From: G963663735 sp963663735
GTDB taxonomy: Bacteria > Acidobacteriota > UBA6911 > RPQK01 > JAPXNP01
DNA: 64,000 nucleotides
NCBI GenBank assembly: GCA_963663735.2
Contig: CAXXHN010000001.1
Coordinates: 558,001-622,000 of the forward strand
Direction of reading: 5' to 3'
Positions 1 through 9,270 of this stretch are shown here, one piece after another. The number at the start of each line of letters is the position of its first letter. The stretch's first letter is position 1. The notes under the pieces are model-generated. The model did no database searches, had not been told where the DNA came from, and worked only from the letters and a program-made list of their open reading frames with translations. The translations under genes and the position numbers were made by a program.

Positions 1-171
1 GCTGAGGAATCAGAGTATCCTGTTTCATTTATCAAGATTATAGATTTTAATGTCTCAATTAAAGGGAATAGCTGTACCGGGGGAATATCAATTAACAATT
101 CCCGCCGATCAATTCCTGAAAAAACTCATCATAGACGGGGACTGTCCTGACCCGATTTAATCCGGGTATCA
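1..171. other. Window edge, possible gene fragment of undecided strand
   Basis: Both strands stay open here. On the plus strand the first reading frame is open from base 1 to a TGA near 150. On the minus strand a frame with no obvious ATG runs off the left edge from about 140. Neither short peptide has a motif I can defend. A cut-off neighbour of the glycosylase gene may lie here, but the strand cannot be decided from 170 bases. Confidence 0.2.
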
Positions 172-798
172 TTACGTCCTCTTCAGCCTGCCTCGTACTA
201 CTTTCATGTCATGCCACACATCTGATTTGGCCTTGGGATTATGCAGGAGATATTCGGGATGGAAGGTAGGTATCACCTGATACTTGCCAAGGTAGTGAAT
301 CCTGCCCCGTAGAGCGCCGATTGGGTCAGTAGTGGAGAGGAGACACTGGGCGGCAGTGCTCCCCAACGGCACAATTATCTGGGGATCCACAAAAGTTATC
401 TGCTTCATTAACCAGGATCGACATGTTTCAATTTCTCCCGATGCAGGTTTCCTCAAATCCCCTGGACAGCATTTAACTGCATTGGTGATGAACACATCCG
501 CGGGATTCATATCAATCGCCCTGATAATCTTATGCAGGAGTTCCCTGGCCTCTTCGGCTAACGGCTCTCCCGCCTGCAGTGCCTCTCCGGACAGGGCATC
601 TACTACGAACATTAAATCTGCCTGCGGGGAGCCCCATCCGGTTATTACTCCCTTCCTGTCAAGGCTTAATCCGCAGAGATAACAATCCCTTATGCCTGGT
701 TCCAGTGATTGTAGTGACGGCAATTCCAGATTCAGGTGAGTTACACCCATATCCCGGTAAAATTCAAGCTGGGCAGCCAGTAGGTGCTTCATGTCCAT
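172..798 (-). CDS. Uracil-DNA glycosylase, family 4-like
   Basis: Predicted to excise uracil from DNA and to hold a 4Fe-4S cluster. The four cysteines expected for family 4 are visible at about residues 39, 42, 110 and 126, and the C-terminal active-site motif HPEYLL is at about 180-185. The usual N-terminal GExPG motif is absent: the matching stretch reads VDALSG. Length, 208 residues, fits the family. The frame opens upstream at a TTG (852), but ATG 798 gives a more usual N-terminus behind a weak GAG; the start is uncertain. It precedes era on the same strand with a 230-base gap, so it may have its own promoter. The fold assignment is good; activity is less certain because of the altered motif. 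Confidence 0.75.
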   Translation of the reverse strand: MDMKHLLAAQLEFYRDMGVTHLNLELPSLQSLEPGIRDCYLCGLSLDRKGVITGWGSPQADLMFVVDALSGEALQAGEPLAEEARELLHKIIRAIDMNPADVFITNAVKCCPGDLRKPASGEIETCRSWLMKQITFVDPQIIVPLGSTAAQCLLSTTDPIGALRGRIHYLGKYQVIPTFHPEYLLHNPKAKSDVWHDMKVVRGRLKRT

Positions 799-1083
799 AA
801 GTACTCTGTTGGTTTCTTGAGGCTCTGCTGTTTCAAGTTTAGCACACACCAAGAGGTACCAATAATGGTAATAGCAAAGGATTTTGCTGGAAGTTCCAAT
901 CAGTCAGGGAAAGACCGGTGTATCATCCAATCCCTGAGATCCTGAAATCCCTATACAACTGCAGGCAGGAAATCCGTGCCAGCCAGGCAAAAACTGTCAG
1001 TAAGAAGTGTACTGGAAAACCGGTCCATGAACCTTACCCTGCCCGGTTTTCCTTTAATCCAATAATTAATCAGGAAATGAGAA

Positions 1084-1971
1084 CTAGTTTACCCCGATAT
1101 CACTGAGCACAAAATCCTGATCCCTCCAGCCTGGAATCACTTTAACGTTAAGCTCCAGATAGACTTTTTTGACATCCAGGATCTTCTCTATCTCTTTCCT
1201 GGCTTCAGTGCCAATCTGCTTTATCATCTGCCCGCCACGGCCGATTACTATCTTTTTCTGTCCAGTTTTATCCACTACGATGGAAGCGCAGATTACCACA
1301 AGGCCATCTTCCCGCCTGCTTTCGTCAAACTCTTCAATTTTAACAGCTGTTGAATATGGCAATTCCTGCCTGGTTCTGCGCAGGACTTTTTCCCGAATGG
1401 ACTCACTGACCATAAAAAGCTCCTGTTGGTCTGTAAAATAACCTTCAGGAAAATTCAATTCACCCTCAGGCAACAGAGAAGCTATTTTCTCAATCAGAAC
1501 CGGAACATTATCTCCCAACTTTGCGGAAACCGGAATGATCTCTTGATAGTGGCCTTTTTCAGCATAACTTTCTATAACCGGCAGCAATTTGCCTTTATTT
1601 ATCAGGTCAACCTTGTTCAGCAAGAGTATGCAGGGTTTCCGATATCTCTCCACCAGGTCCAGCGCGAACTGCTCGCCTTTTCCATAATCATCAGAAACAT
1701 CTACCATGTGCAGGATAATATCAACTTCCTTCATGGCCTCACGTACCAGTTCCATCATCCTGACATTCATTTTGAAACCAGGCCGGTGGATCCCAGGAGT
1801 GTCAACGAAGGCAATCTGGGCGTTTTCCGAGGTATAAATACCCATTATCCGATTCCTGGTTGTTTGCGGTTTATCGCTAACGATTGATACCTTGGTACCA
1901 ATCAGGAGGTTCAGCAAGGTTGATTTTCCTGAATTAGGTCGTCCGACTATAGCTACAAATCCACTTTTCAC
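1084..1971 (-). CDS. era: GTPase Era
   Basis: Essential GTPase that binds the 3' end of 16S rRNA during small-subunit assembly. The 295-residue protein has the G1 loop GRPNSGKST (10-18), the switch motif DTPG (57-60), NKVD (119-122) and a C-terminal KH RNA-binding domain with GRGGQMIKQIG near residue 245. The start is a GTG at 1971 with an AGAGAG element about 8 bases upstream. It lies 132 bases downstream of coaBC in the same direction. Length and motif order are standard. Confidence 0.97.
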   Translation of the reverse strand: MKSGFVAIVGRPNSGKSTLLNLLIGTKVSIVSDKPQTTRNRIMGIYTSENAQIAFVDTPGIHRPGFKMNVRMMELVREAMKEVDIILHMVDVSDDYGKGEQFALDLVERYRKPCILLLNKVDLINKGKLLPVIESYAEKGHYQEIIPVSAKLGDNVPVLIEKIASLLPEGELNFPEGYFTDQQELFMVSESIREKVLRRTRQELPYSTAVKIEEFDESRREDGLVVICASIVVDKTGQKKIVIGRGGQMIKQIGTEARKEIEKILDVKKVYLELNVKVIPGWRDQDFVLSDIGVN

Positions 1972-2103
1972 AATTATTCTCTCTTCCGGGAAAACCTCCC
2001 GATAACAATTTACTCAGTCCCGTCCTGTGGTGGAAACAATTTCCCTTATGAATCAGGAGGTGCAGGTGATCCTGCCCTGAATACGAGAGCCAGGTTCATC
2101 CCA

Positions 2104-3282
2104 TCACAGCATCAGGGCCTCTATCCGGTCCCAGATACAAACAGCTATTTCCTTTTTTGAACTCCTGGAAACTTCAATCTTGTTGTTCTCTCTATCCAGA
2201 ATTATCACCTGATTATCTTCTGAGGCGAATCCTGTTTCTTTAGAAGTAATATCATTAGCGACAACAAGGTCCAGAGACTTTTCTTCCATTTTTCTCCTGG
2301 CATTCTCTTCCAGGCACTCTGACTCAGCTGCAAAACCAACCAGGAACTGGGAGGTCTTTCTTTTACCCAGTTCCTTCAAGATATCCATGGTCCTGGTGAA
2401 TTCTATCACCAGGTTTCCGGGAGTCTTTTTAATCTTTTCCTGGGAGGTGCTGACCGGTTCGTAGTCAGCCACTGCCGCAGCTGTGACAACAATATCCATG
2501 TCCGGAAACAGGGCGAACACAGTATCGGCCATCTCGCTGGCGGAGCGTACCATTACCCTGGTCACCCCCGGAGGGCATGAAATAGCTACCGGCCCTGAAA
2601 TCAGGTGGACTTCTGCTCCCCGCGCCACTGCTTCTGCGGCAACGGCATACCCCATACGGCCAGTGGAACGATTGGACAAAAACCTGACTGGGTCCAGGTC
2701 CTGAACCGTGGGCCCGGCCGTTACCAATACCTTTTTCCCCTTAAGGCTATGTCTCCGCGATGACATGATCCTGACTGCCTCAACTATTATCTCAGGTTCG
2801 GCTAACCTGCCCGGACCAGTCTCGCCGCAGGCCTGGTAACCCTCCTGAGGGCCTATAAACCGTACTCCTCTTGATTCAAGAATCCTACAGTTCTCCCTGG
2901 TCGCGGGACTCTCCCACATCACACTATTCATGGCGGGGGCAATCATCACCGGACCATTAAAAGCCAGGTAGAGTGTTGAAAGGAAATCGTCGGCAATTCC
3001 ATGGGCGAATTTGGCCAGGATATTGGCAGTAGCAGGGGCGACCAGTAATAAATCAGCACCCCTGGCCGAAGCAATGTGATCCACTTCGCCACTGCCTGTT
3101 TCCCAAAGGCTGGTTACTGCCTTGTTTCCAGCCAGCTTCTCCAGAGTCAGGGAAGAGATAAATCTCTCGGCATTCCTGGTCATGACCGGAAAAACCTCAT
3201 GACCCTCCTTCTGCAGGAGTCTCAGGATAAAAGCCGCTTTATAAGCCCCAATGCATCCGGTAACAGCCAGTATGATCTTCAT
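2104..3282 (-). CDS. coaBC: Bifunctional phosphopantothenoylcysteine decarboxylase / phosphopantothenate-cysteine ligase
   Basis: Carries out two consecutive steps of coenzyme A synthesis: ligation of cysteine to 4'-phosphopantothenate and decarboxylation of the product. The N-terminal FMN-dependent CoaC half shows the catalytic His in VDHIASARGADL, the PAMN substrate loop and the ACGETGPGR cysteine motif; the CoaB half starts near residue 185 with KKVLVTAGPT and contains the SNRSTGRMG loop. 392 residues, usual for the fusion. Only three bases separate it from rpoZ upstream, so the two are almost certainly cotranscribed, together with gmk and yicC. Confidence 0.97.
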   Translation of the reverse strand: MKIILAVTGCIGAYKAAFILRLLQKEGHEVFPVMTRNAERFISSLTLEKLAGNKAVTSLWETGSGEVDHIASARGADLLLVAPATANILAKFAHGIADDFLSTLYLAFNGPVMIAPAMNSVMWESPATRENCRILESRGVRFIGPQEGYQACGETGPGRLAEPEIIVEAVRIMSSRRHSLKGKKVLVTAGPTVQDLDPVRFLSNRSTGRMGYAVAAEAVARGAEVHLISGPVAISCPPGVTRVMVRSASEMADTVFALFPDMDIVVTAAAVADYEPVSTSQEKIKKTPGNLVIEFTRTMDILKELGKRKTSQFLVGFAAESECLEENARRKMEEKSLDLVVANDITSKETGFASEDNQVIILDRENNKIEVSRSSKKEIAVCIWDRIEALML

Positions 3283-3285
3283 TAA

Positions 3286-3501
3286 TCAGGCCTCTTCAGG
3301 TACTTCATCCTCGTTTGTTTCCTCCAGGATTTCAAAATCCACCAGCCCCTGTTCAACTTCCTTAATTGCTATATGGGCGGATTTCCTGGAACCTGTATCC
3401 AGGCGAGCCGGGGCTCCTCCCTGGATCTGCCGGGCTCTTTCGGATGCTACCACTATAAATCTGAATTTACTGTCAAAAGTCTCTGGTATTTTATGAATCA
3501 T
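3286..3501 (-). CDS. rpoZ: DNA-directed RNA polymerase omega subunit
   Basis: Small RNA polymerase subunit that helps assemble beta-prime. The 71-residue protein has the conserved core RFRFIVVASERARQIQ-like segment followed by KSAHIAIKEVEQG and an acidic tail ending EVPEEA. A strong ribosome binding site (GGAGGAA) lies 5 bases before the ATG at 3501. It sits between gmk and coaBC, the arrangement seen in many bacteria. Confidence 0.95.
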   Translation of the reverse strand: MIHKIPETFDSKFRFIVVASERARQIQGGAPARLDTGSRKSAHIAIKEVEQGLVDFEILEETNEDEVPEEA

Positions 3502-3600
3502 TTATTCCTCCAGTTAAAATCAATATCCATTTCCCATACAGTCCAGGTCGAATTGTTAAGAAAACCCGAACCGGGAAAGGAGGGAATAGAGTCTCCCAAT

Positions 3601-4233
3601 TTAACTCACTGAAAATGTCTCTACAACTTTTCCGGCTTCTTCCCAGCTGTTTCCCGCGTCAGGCCTTACTGCTTGCCTGGCAGAAATGACAATCTGTTTG
3701 AGAGCCTCTATAGACTTTTCCAGATCATTGTTAATGATAACGTAATCGTATTGTTTATAGTACCTGATTTCCTGCCTTGCTATCTTCAGCCGCCTGCAAA
3801 TTACCTCGGGATCATCCAGTCCTCTGGTCATAAGACGTTTTTCCAGCTCCTGATAGGAAGGAGGCAGAACAAATACCATCAGGGCTTCGGGTTTCAGCTC
3901 TTTTACCTTAAGTGCGCCCTGAACGTCAATGTCCAGCAGCACATCTTTTCCTGAAAGCAGCATCCCTTCCACAAACTGGCAGCTGGTACCGTAGTAATTC
4001 CCGTAAACATGGGCATGTTCCAGAAATGCATCCTCTGTAATCATTTTCTGGAACTCCGGCTCAGTTATAAAAAAATAGTCCTCGCCTTCCTTCTCATTGG
4101 CCCTGGGCTTCCTCGTGGTATGGCTGACAGAGAAAACAACATCCTCAATATCCCTGAACAGCGCTCTTGCCAGGGTGGACTTCCCGGAGCCGGATGGCGC
4201 ACTGATGATTATCAAATTGCCTCTATTCGACAT
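3601..4233 (-). CDS. gmk: Guanylate kinase
   Basis: Phosphorylates GMP to GDP with ATP. The 210-residue protein has the P-loop APSGSGKST near residues 11-19, the SVSHTTRKPR GMP-binding segment, and the GEDYFF and LDIDVQGA motifs. Its start at 4233 overlaps the end of yicC by 11 bases, which suggests translational coupling. A 99-base gap follows before rpoZ. Confidence 0.97.
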   Translation of the reverse strand: MSNRGNLIIISAPSGSGKSTLARALFRDIEDVVFSVSHTTRKPRANEKEGEDYFFITEPEFQKMITEDAFLEHAHVYGNYYGTSCQFVEGMLLSGKDVLLDIDVQGALKVKELKPEALMVFVLPPSYQELEKRLMTRGLDDPEVICRRLKIARQEIRYYKQYDYVIINNDLEKSIEALKQIVISARQAVRPDAGNSWEEAGKVVETFSVS

Positions 4234-5095
4234 TCTGGACCTGCTCCCTGATCCTCTCTATCTCTCCCTTTATCATCACGGCGGCGTCAGTCACTTCGGG
4301 CAGCGGAGATTTGGCCAGGATCGTATTGGTTTCACGGTTAAGTTCCTGGCACAAAAAATCAAGGTTCTTCCCTGTCATCTGGTTATCGCTCTTTTCGAGA
4401 AAATCCCTGAACCTCTGCACATGACTCTTCAACCTGGTCAGTTCTTCGGTAACATCCGATTTTTCAATATAATACACTAATTCCTGGGCCATCCGCTGCT
4501 GATCCACTTCAAGTTCCTGGGCAAGTTCCCTCATTTTAAGGGTGAATTTCCTTTCAAATATGTCCTTTATGTTTTCGAGCCTGGATTCAATTTCCGGAAT
4601 AACAGCGGAAACCGTGTCCAATCGTTCCTCAAGATCCGCCTTCAGGGAGGCACCTTCAGAAGTCCTGGTTTCGTCAACACAGGTCACTGCTTCATCAACT
4701 ATTTCAAGCAGCCTCTCCACCGCATCACCCGAGGTTATCCTGTGCACTGCCGAGACCAGGACACCAGGCAGGTTCATAAGGTTGTAAACCTGGAGGCCTC
4801 CACCGATACCTTTATCCGTCAATCGTGAGGCTGCCTGCATGTAGGAATCTACCATGGCTTCGTTAATTTCCAGCTGCCCGCCTTTAGTCGGCTTCAGGTC
4901 AACAAACAGATCAATCCTGCCTCTCTTCAACTTATCCTGGACCAGTTTTCGGAACTCACTTTCCAGGGAAGACAACTCTCGCGGCAGTTTGGGATTAAAG
5001 TCAAAATAACGGCTGTTTACTGTTTTAATGTCAACAGACACTTCAAAGTTGTCCACGCTTCCTTCAGCATGTCCGAAACCTGTCATGCTTTTCAT
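4223..5095 (-). CDS. yicC: YicC family endoribonuclease-like protein
   Basis: Member of the YicC/YloC family; E. coli YicC has been linked to endoribonuclease activity and small-RNA decay. The N-terminus MKSMTGFGHAEG and the C-terminal GKNLDFLCQELNRE with TNTILAKS are signature segments. I place the start at ATG 5095, not further upstream, because GGAGGTGA lies about 7 bases before it and the family begins with MxxMTGFG. Length is then 290 residues, as usual. It overlaps gmk by 11 bases, a common pairing. Confidence 0.93.
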   Translation of the reverse strand: MKSMTGFGHAEGSVDNFEVSVDIKTVNSRYFDFNPKLPRELSSLESEFRKLVQDKLKRGRIDLFVDLKPTKGGQLEINEAMVDSYMQAASRLTDKGIGGGLQVYNLMNLPGVLVSAVHRITSGDAVERLLEIVDEAVTCVDETRTSEGASLKADLEERLDTVSAVIPEIESRLENIKDIFERKFTLKMRELAQELEVDQQRMAQELVYYIEKSDVTEELTRLKSHVQRFRDFLEKSDNQMTGKNLDFLCQELNRETNTILAKSPLPEVTDAAVMIKGEIERIREQVQNVE

Positions 5096-5244
5096 ATATT
5101 TCTTCACCTCCCGGTATGGTACCGGCAATCGGTTATTGTTTTGCCCACCTAATTAAAAAGCCAAATGGACAAGCTCGACTGTCTATCTCCAGTTATCACA
5201 AGTTTGTATGAGGTCTCAAAAATCTCCGCAATAGGATCCAGATA

Positions 5245-7050
5245 TTATTCAATCCCAATCTGGGGCTCATCAGCAATAAACTGCAGCTCATACAGCTTCC
5301 TGTATACTCCTGAGGCCTCAATCAGGGATTCATGGTTTCCCTGCTCAACAATCAGACCTTTATCAAGCACTACGATTCTGTTTGCCATCCTTACTGTTGA
5401 TAAACGGTGGGCAATAACCAGGGTAGTACAGTCCTGCATCAAATTGTATAGAGCTTTCTGGACAAGGCTTTCAGATTCCGCATCAAGCGCTGATGTAGCC
5501 TCGTCAAGAATCAGTATGGGCGCCTTTTTCAAAATTGCCCGGGCAATGGCTATCCTTTGCCTCTGCCCGCCGGAAAGCATCTGCCCCCTCTCCCCGACAA
5601 GTGTTTCATACTTGGCAGGAAGTTCCATGATGAAATCGTGGATAAAAGCGGCTTTTGCCGCTTCCACGACATCTTCCTGCGATTTTTCCGGATGACTGTA
5701 GGCAATATTCTCCCGCAGGGTTCCGCTGAAAAGAAAAGTCTCCTGGGTAACCATGGCCACCTGCCTGCGGAGAGATAATATTGTACCTTTTGAGATGTCT
5801 TCACCATCAAGATAAATCCGGCCTTCATTAGCATCATAAAATCTGGGAATAAGATTTACCAGCGTGGTTTTCCCTGCTCCACTTGATCCAACCAGGGCGA
5901 CAATTTCCCCGGCTTTAATCTCCAGGTTAACGCCTTTAAGCACTGGTTCTTCTGATCCGGAATAGTTGAAACTAACGCCACAGAATTCAATGCTTTTTTT
6001 GAAGGAGGGTAAGTCAATGGCATTTTCAACCTCTTTAACCTGAATATTGGTATCCAGGAGATCAAATACTCTCTGGGCTGAAGCCAGGGTTTGCTGAAAA
6101 TAGAGATGCATCCTGGAGAGTTTCCTGATAGGTTCATACAACCGGAAAAGGGCGGCAACAAAAACAACAAAAGCTCCAAGCTTCATGCCCTGGCTCATTT
6201 GGTAGTTGAAATAGAGCAGGAAAGGAACAAAAGCCGCATATCCAATGAATTCGATGAGGGGAGAGCCAATCGCGCTGATCCTGGCGATTTTAAGGTTCAG
6301 TACGACCAGCCTGTCCTGAAGAGAACAAAATTTCCTGCGTTCATATTCCTCAGCTGAAAACGCTTTGACAATATTCTGGCCAGATATGGTTTCCTGAAGA
6401 GCGTGGGAAATCTCGGCCAGGCTCTCCTGACTCTGGAGACTGTCGCCTCTGATTTTTCTGCCCAGCTTCATCGTAATCCAAAGAACCAGCGGCGCAATGG
6501 CAAAGGAAAGTGTGGCCAGCTTCCAATCCGCGTAAAAAACAAGGGCAAGAAAAAAAAGCAGCAGAAAAATCTGCCTTATAAAATCAGTCAGTCTTTTCCC
6601 CACAGACTCCTGCAGCCTGTCTACATCGTTTATAGCCCTCGACATAAGTTTTCCGGTTTGGTTACCGGTAAAAAATGCCATTGACTGGCCCAGCATATGG
6701 TCGTAAATTTCCTTCCTCAACTGGGCAACCAGTTTTTGTCCGCATTTATTCATTGAATAGTCAGCGAAATACAGAAGGATCCCCTTGAAAAATGAAAAAA
6801 CCACCAGAAAAACGGCCACCCGAAGAAAATACTGGTCATTGCCAAGCCCTAACATATTGCGGAGAAAGGCAAATTTATCAACAGCGTTTCCTGCTGAGGT
6901 ACTTACAGGAGCAAGCTGGTCGAATATTGGAGCCAATAAAGCTATGATCAAGGCCTCCAGGGCACCGCAGGCGATCAGCATGAATACCGCGCCGATCAGA
7001 ACCGGTAAAAACTTTTTTACGTATGGGACTAACCGTCTGATTTCATTCAT
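5245..7050 (-). CDS. ABC transporter, fused permease and ATPase (MsbA-like)
   Basis: A half-size exporter with an N-terminal six-helix transmembrane domain (about residues 15-320) and a C-terminal ATPase domain with Walker A GSSGAGKTT, signature LSGGQRQR, Walker B ILILDEATSALD and an H-loop IAHRLSTV. Gram-negative homologues such as MsbA flip lipid A-core or other amphiphiles across the inner membrane; the substrate here is not fixed by sequence. ATG 7050 is preferred over an upstream ATG because the extra 23 residues are cysteine-rich and unlike the family. It is 149 bases downstream in order from yicC and diverges from mtnA. Confidence 0.9.
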   Translation of the reverse strand: MNEIRRLVPYVKKFLPVLIGAVFMLIACGALEALIIALLAPIFDQLAPVSTSAGNAVDKFAFLRNMLGLGNDQYFLRVAVFLVVFSFFKGILLYFADYSMNKCGQKLVAQLRKEIYDHMLGQSMAFFTGNQTGKLMSRAINDVDRLQESVGKRLTDFIRQIFLLLFFLALVFYADWKLATLSFAIAPLVLWITMKLGRKIRGDSLQSQESLAEISHALQETISGQNIVKAFSAEEYERRKFCSLQDRLVVLNLKIARISAIGSPLIEFIGYAAFVPFLLYFNYQMSQGMKLGAFVVFVAALFRLYEPIRKLSRMHLYFQQTLASAQRVFDLLDTNIQVKEVENAIDLPSFKKSIEFCGVSFNYSGSEEPVLKGVNLEIKAGEIVALVGSSGAGKTTLVNLIPRFYDANEGRIYLDGEDISKGTILSLRRQVAMVTQETFLFSGTLRENIAYSHPEKSQEDVVEAAKAAFIHDFIMELPAKYETLVGERGQMLSGGQRQRIAIARAILKKAPILILDEATSALDAESESLVQKALYNLMQDCTTLVIAHRLSTVRMANRIVVLDKGLIVEQGNHESLIEASGVYRKLYELQFIADEPQIGIE

Positions 7051-7383
7051 AAACTTCAGCCATGATTCAACTTTCCAACAATATTGTGCTATTTTACAGC
7101 AACAGCATGGATGCTGCATGTTCTGGCCGGACTTCAGCTCTTTTTAATTCAAGATTCAAGGTTGATGGATCAAATGGTAGCATGCTGCAGGCAGCATCGA
7201 AAGCATAACAGTGGTCGAACATGCAACGCCTGGATCAGTTTAGATAAAAAGCTCATACCTGCCTTGGTAAAAACCTTCAGATTCAATCATTAATATTTCA
7301 TCTCAAATCTTAAACCTGTCATTGCTCTGCATTTGGCCCGTTTGCGGCTTGTCAAAACGGCTTCTCTCGTGTAATTTTGCAGT
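7051..7383. other. Intergenic region between divergent MsbA-like and mtnA genes
   Basis: This 333-base spacer must hold both promoters. I see repeated ATGCTGCA-type words (around 7110 and 7185) and a heptamer-periodic run at 7147-7174, listed separately. No clear -35/-10 pair or known riboswitch core is visible. Confidence 0.5.
7147..7174. repeat. Degenerate 7-bp periodic repeat, 4 units
   Basis: Units read ATTCAAG, ATTCAAG, GTTGATG, GATCAAA. It shares the 7-base period and the TCAAG/TCGAA core with runs at 11420, 21603 and, more loosely, 63044 and 63161. Confidence 0.5.
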
Positions 7384-8430
7384 ATGATCAAAACAATTGA
7401 ATGGACTGAGAATGGGGTTGTAATGATAGATCAGAGACTTCTTCCATCCGAAGAGGTCTACAATACTTATGCGACTGTAGATGAAGTTGCCGATGCTATT
7501 GTTACCATGGTCATCCGAGGTGCTCCGGCCATTGGAGTGGCAGCCGCCATGGGTATCGCCCTCGGGGTAAATAACCTGGTTGATGATAACAATCTCCAGT
7601 CCGATTTCGAAAAAATTTGTCGAATCATGCACTCAACCCGTCCAACCGCAAAAAACCTTTTCTGGGCCATCGCCAGGATGGAACGGCTTTTTAAAAACCT
7701 GGCAGGCAGGACGCCCTTTGTTTCTCTTAAGGAGGAATTGATAAACGAGGCTATTGCCATGCACCAGGAAGACATTGAGATTAACAGGAGAATCGGGAAA
7801 TATGGGCAGGAAGTGCTGAGCAGCGGAGACACCGTCCTCACCCACTGTAATGCGGGAGCCCTTGCAACCGCTGGTTACGGAACCGCCCTGGGAGTAATCA
7901 GGGGAGCTGTTGAGGCGGGAAAAGCCATCAATGTATTTGCCGATGAAACCCGTCCCTTTCTGCAGGGTTCCAGGCTCACCGCCTGGGAGCTTGCCCACGA
8001 TGACATTCCCTGTACCCTGATTACAGACAACATGGCCGGGTGGTTCATGAAACAGGGCAAAATCAATTGCGTTATCGTAGGCGCTGACCGGATTGCACCT
8101 AATGGTGATGCCGCCAACAAAATCGGGACATACTCCGTGGCAGTTCTGGCCAAAGCCCACAATATCCCATTTTATGTGGCCGCTCCAATCTCAACCTTCG
8201 ATCCTGATATTTCCACAGGAGAAGAAATCCCAATTGAACAGAGGGATACCAGGGAGGTAACTGAAATAAACGGCCGGATTATGGCTCCCGGCAACATCAG
8301 GATCGAGAATCCTGCCTTTGATGTGACGCCGGCATCACTTATTTCAGGAATAATTACTGAATATGGAATAGCCCGCGTACCCTTTCCGGAGTCAATAGCC
8401 GATTTTTTCAGGCTCGCTGAAAAACAATGA
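7384..8430 (+). CDS. mtnA: S-methyl-5-thioribose-1-phosphate isomerase
   Basis: Isomerises methylthioribose-1-phosphate to the ribulose form in methionine salvage; it belongs to the eIF-2B alpha/beta/delta-like family. The 348-residue protein has the RGAPAIG motif near residue 47, the active-site cysteine in LTHCNAGALAT and the catalytic aspartate in GADRIAPNGDAANKIGTY. There is no clear Shine-Dalgarno sequence before the ATG at 7384. No other salvage genes are adjacent. In some bacteria close paralogues act on other aldose-1-phosphates, so the substrate is probable, not proven. Confidence 0.93.
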   Translation: MIKTIEWTENGVVMIDQRLLPSEEVYNTYATVDEVADAIVTMVIRGAPAIGVAAAMGIALGVNNLVDDNNLQSDFEKICRIMHSTRPTAKNLFWAIARMERLFKNLAGRTPFVSLKEELINEAIAMHQEDIEINRRIGKYGQEVLSSGDTVLTHCNAGALATAGYGTALGVIRGAVEAGKAINVFADETRPFLQGSRLTAWELAHDDIPCTLITDNMAGWFMKQGKINCVIVGADRIAPNGDAANKIGTYSVAVLAKAHNIPFYVAAPISTFDPDISTGEEIPIEQRDTREVTEINGRIMAPGNIRIENPAFDVTPASLISGIITEYGIARVPFPESIADFFRLAEKQ

Positions 8431-8592
8431 GTGCCTGATCAGGGATAAATCTTTACCTCACACTAAAATTTTTGGTTTATCTATATGGAGCGTATATAAT
8501 GAATAAATATCTTTCCTTAAATATATATTAGCGCCCTCAAAACATCATTTGATTAACCAGACCAGTCGTATGGCGAATTGAGAGGTTTTAAA

Positions 8593-9270
8593 ATGAACAA
8601 AAATTCTCTTTTTTTCACAATCTGGATGCTCTGTTTTTCCGGGTGCGGTTTTGCCGATCCCTCCAGCACCACAAACGATGGATACTGGAAAGTTACATTC
8701 ACCGCCGATGTTTCGGTGTACAGCGACGGTTCTGTTCCTGAGAGCGGAGGGGGCCCGGTAGCATGCTTCGCGGATGGTTACATTGGAGCAGTTCTTTACT
8801 TTCCATTAAAAGGGGGTGATGTTGTGGCGCAGAAATCATTTGTGACCATAAATAAGGTAACCTGCGTCAACTGTACCAGCGAGATCATTTCTCCTTCATC
8901 CAATATTCCCATAGAACTCAGGGGGAAGCTAAATGTCCAGTCTGTAAAAATTGGAGACGAAACGGGTAAAGTAAGTGCCGTTTTCGATGATTTCAAGATT
9001 TGGATGGAACAACCCCTGATCCACCCGCTTGAGATTTACTACGATTGCGGGCCTGTACCAGGAAGCGCTTCAGACTACGGAAGCGCAGTGTCTCAAATCA
9101 CATCCCCATTCCTGACCCAGGCCTGGTCATTTTCCCCTGAATTTGGAGAGCTTCACTCTTCAACCTTCAAAGAATACAGATTCCCTCCCACGTTCAACTC
9201 AGACATATCATTCAGAATTCTTGAGGAATACGTTAAGGAAATTGAGAATACTGGTAAGATATCCAGATGA
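8593..9270 (+). CDS. Putative lipoprotein of unknown function, coupled to tsaD
   Basis: A 225-residue protein with a short charged N-terminus, a hydrophobic run and a lipobox-like FSGC, so it is probably a lipoprotein. The mature part is beta-rich in appearance and has a CVNCTS pair plus further cysteines, which might form disulphides or bind metal. I do not recognise the family. The start is ATG 8593 with AGAGG 8 bases upstream. Its TGA overlaps the ATG of tsaD in ATGA, which implies translational coupling to a cytosolic tRNA-modification gene with no obvious functional link. Confidence 0.7.
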   Translation: MNKNSLFFTIWMLCFSGCGFADPSSTTNDGYWKVTFTADVSVYSDGSVPESGGGPVACFADGYIGAVLYFPLKGGDVVAQKSFVTINKVTCVNCTSEIISPSSNIPIELRGKLNVQSVKIGDETGKVSAVFDDFKIWMEQPLIHPLEIYYDCGPVPGSASDYGSAVSQITSPFLTQAWSFSPEFGELHSSTFKEYRFPPTFNSDISFRILEEYVKEIENTGKISR

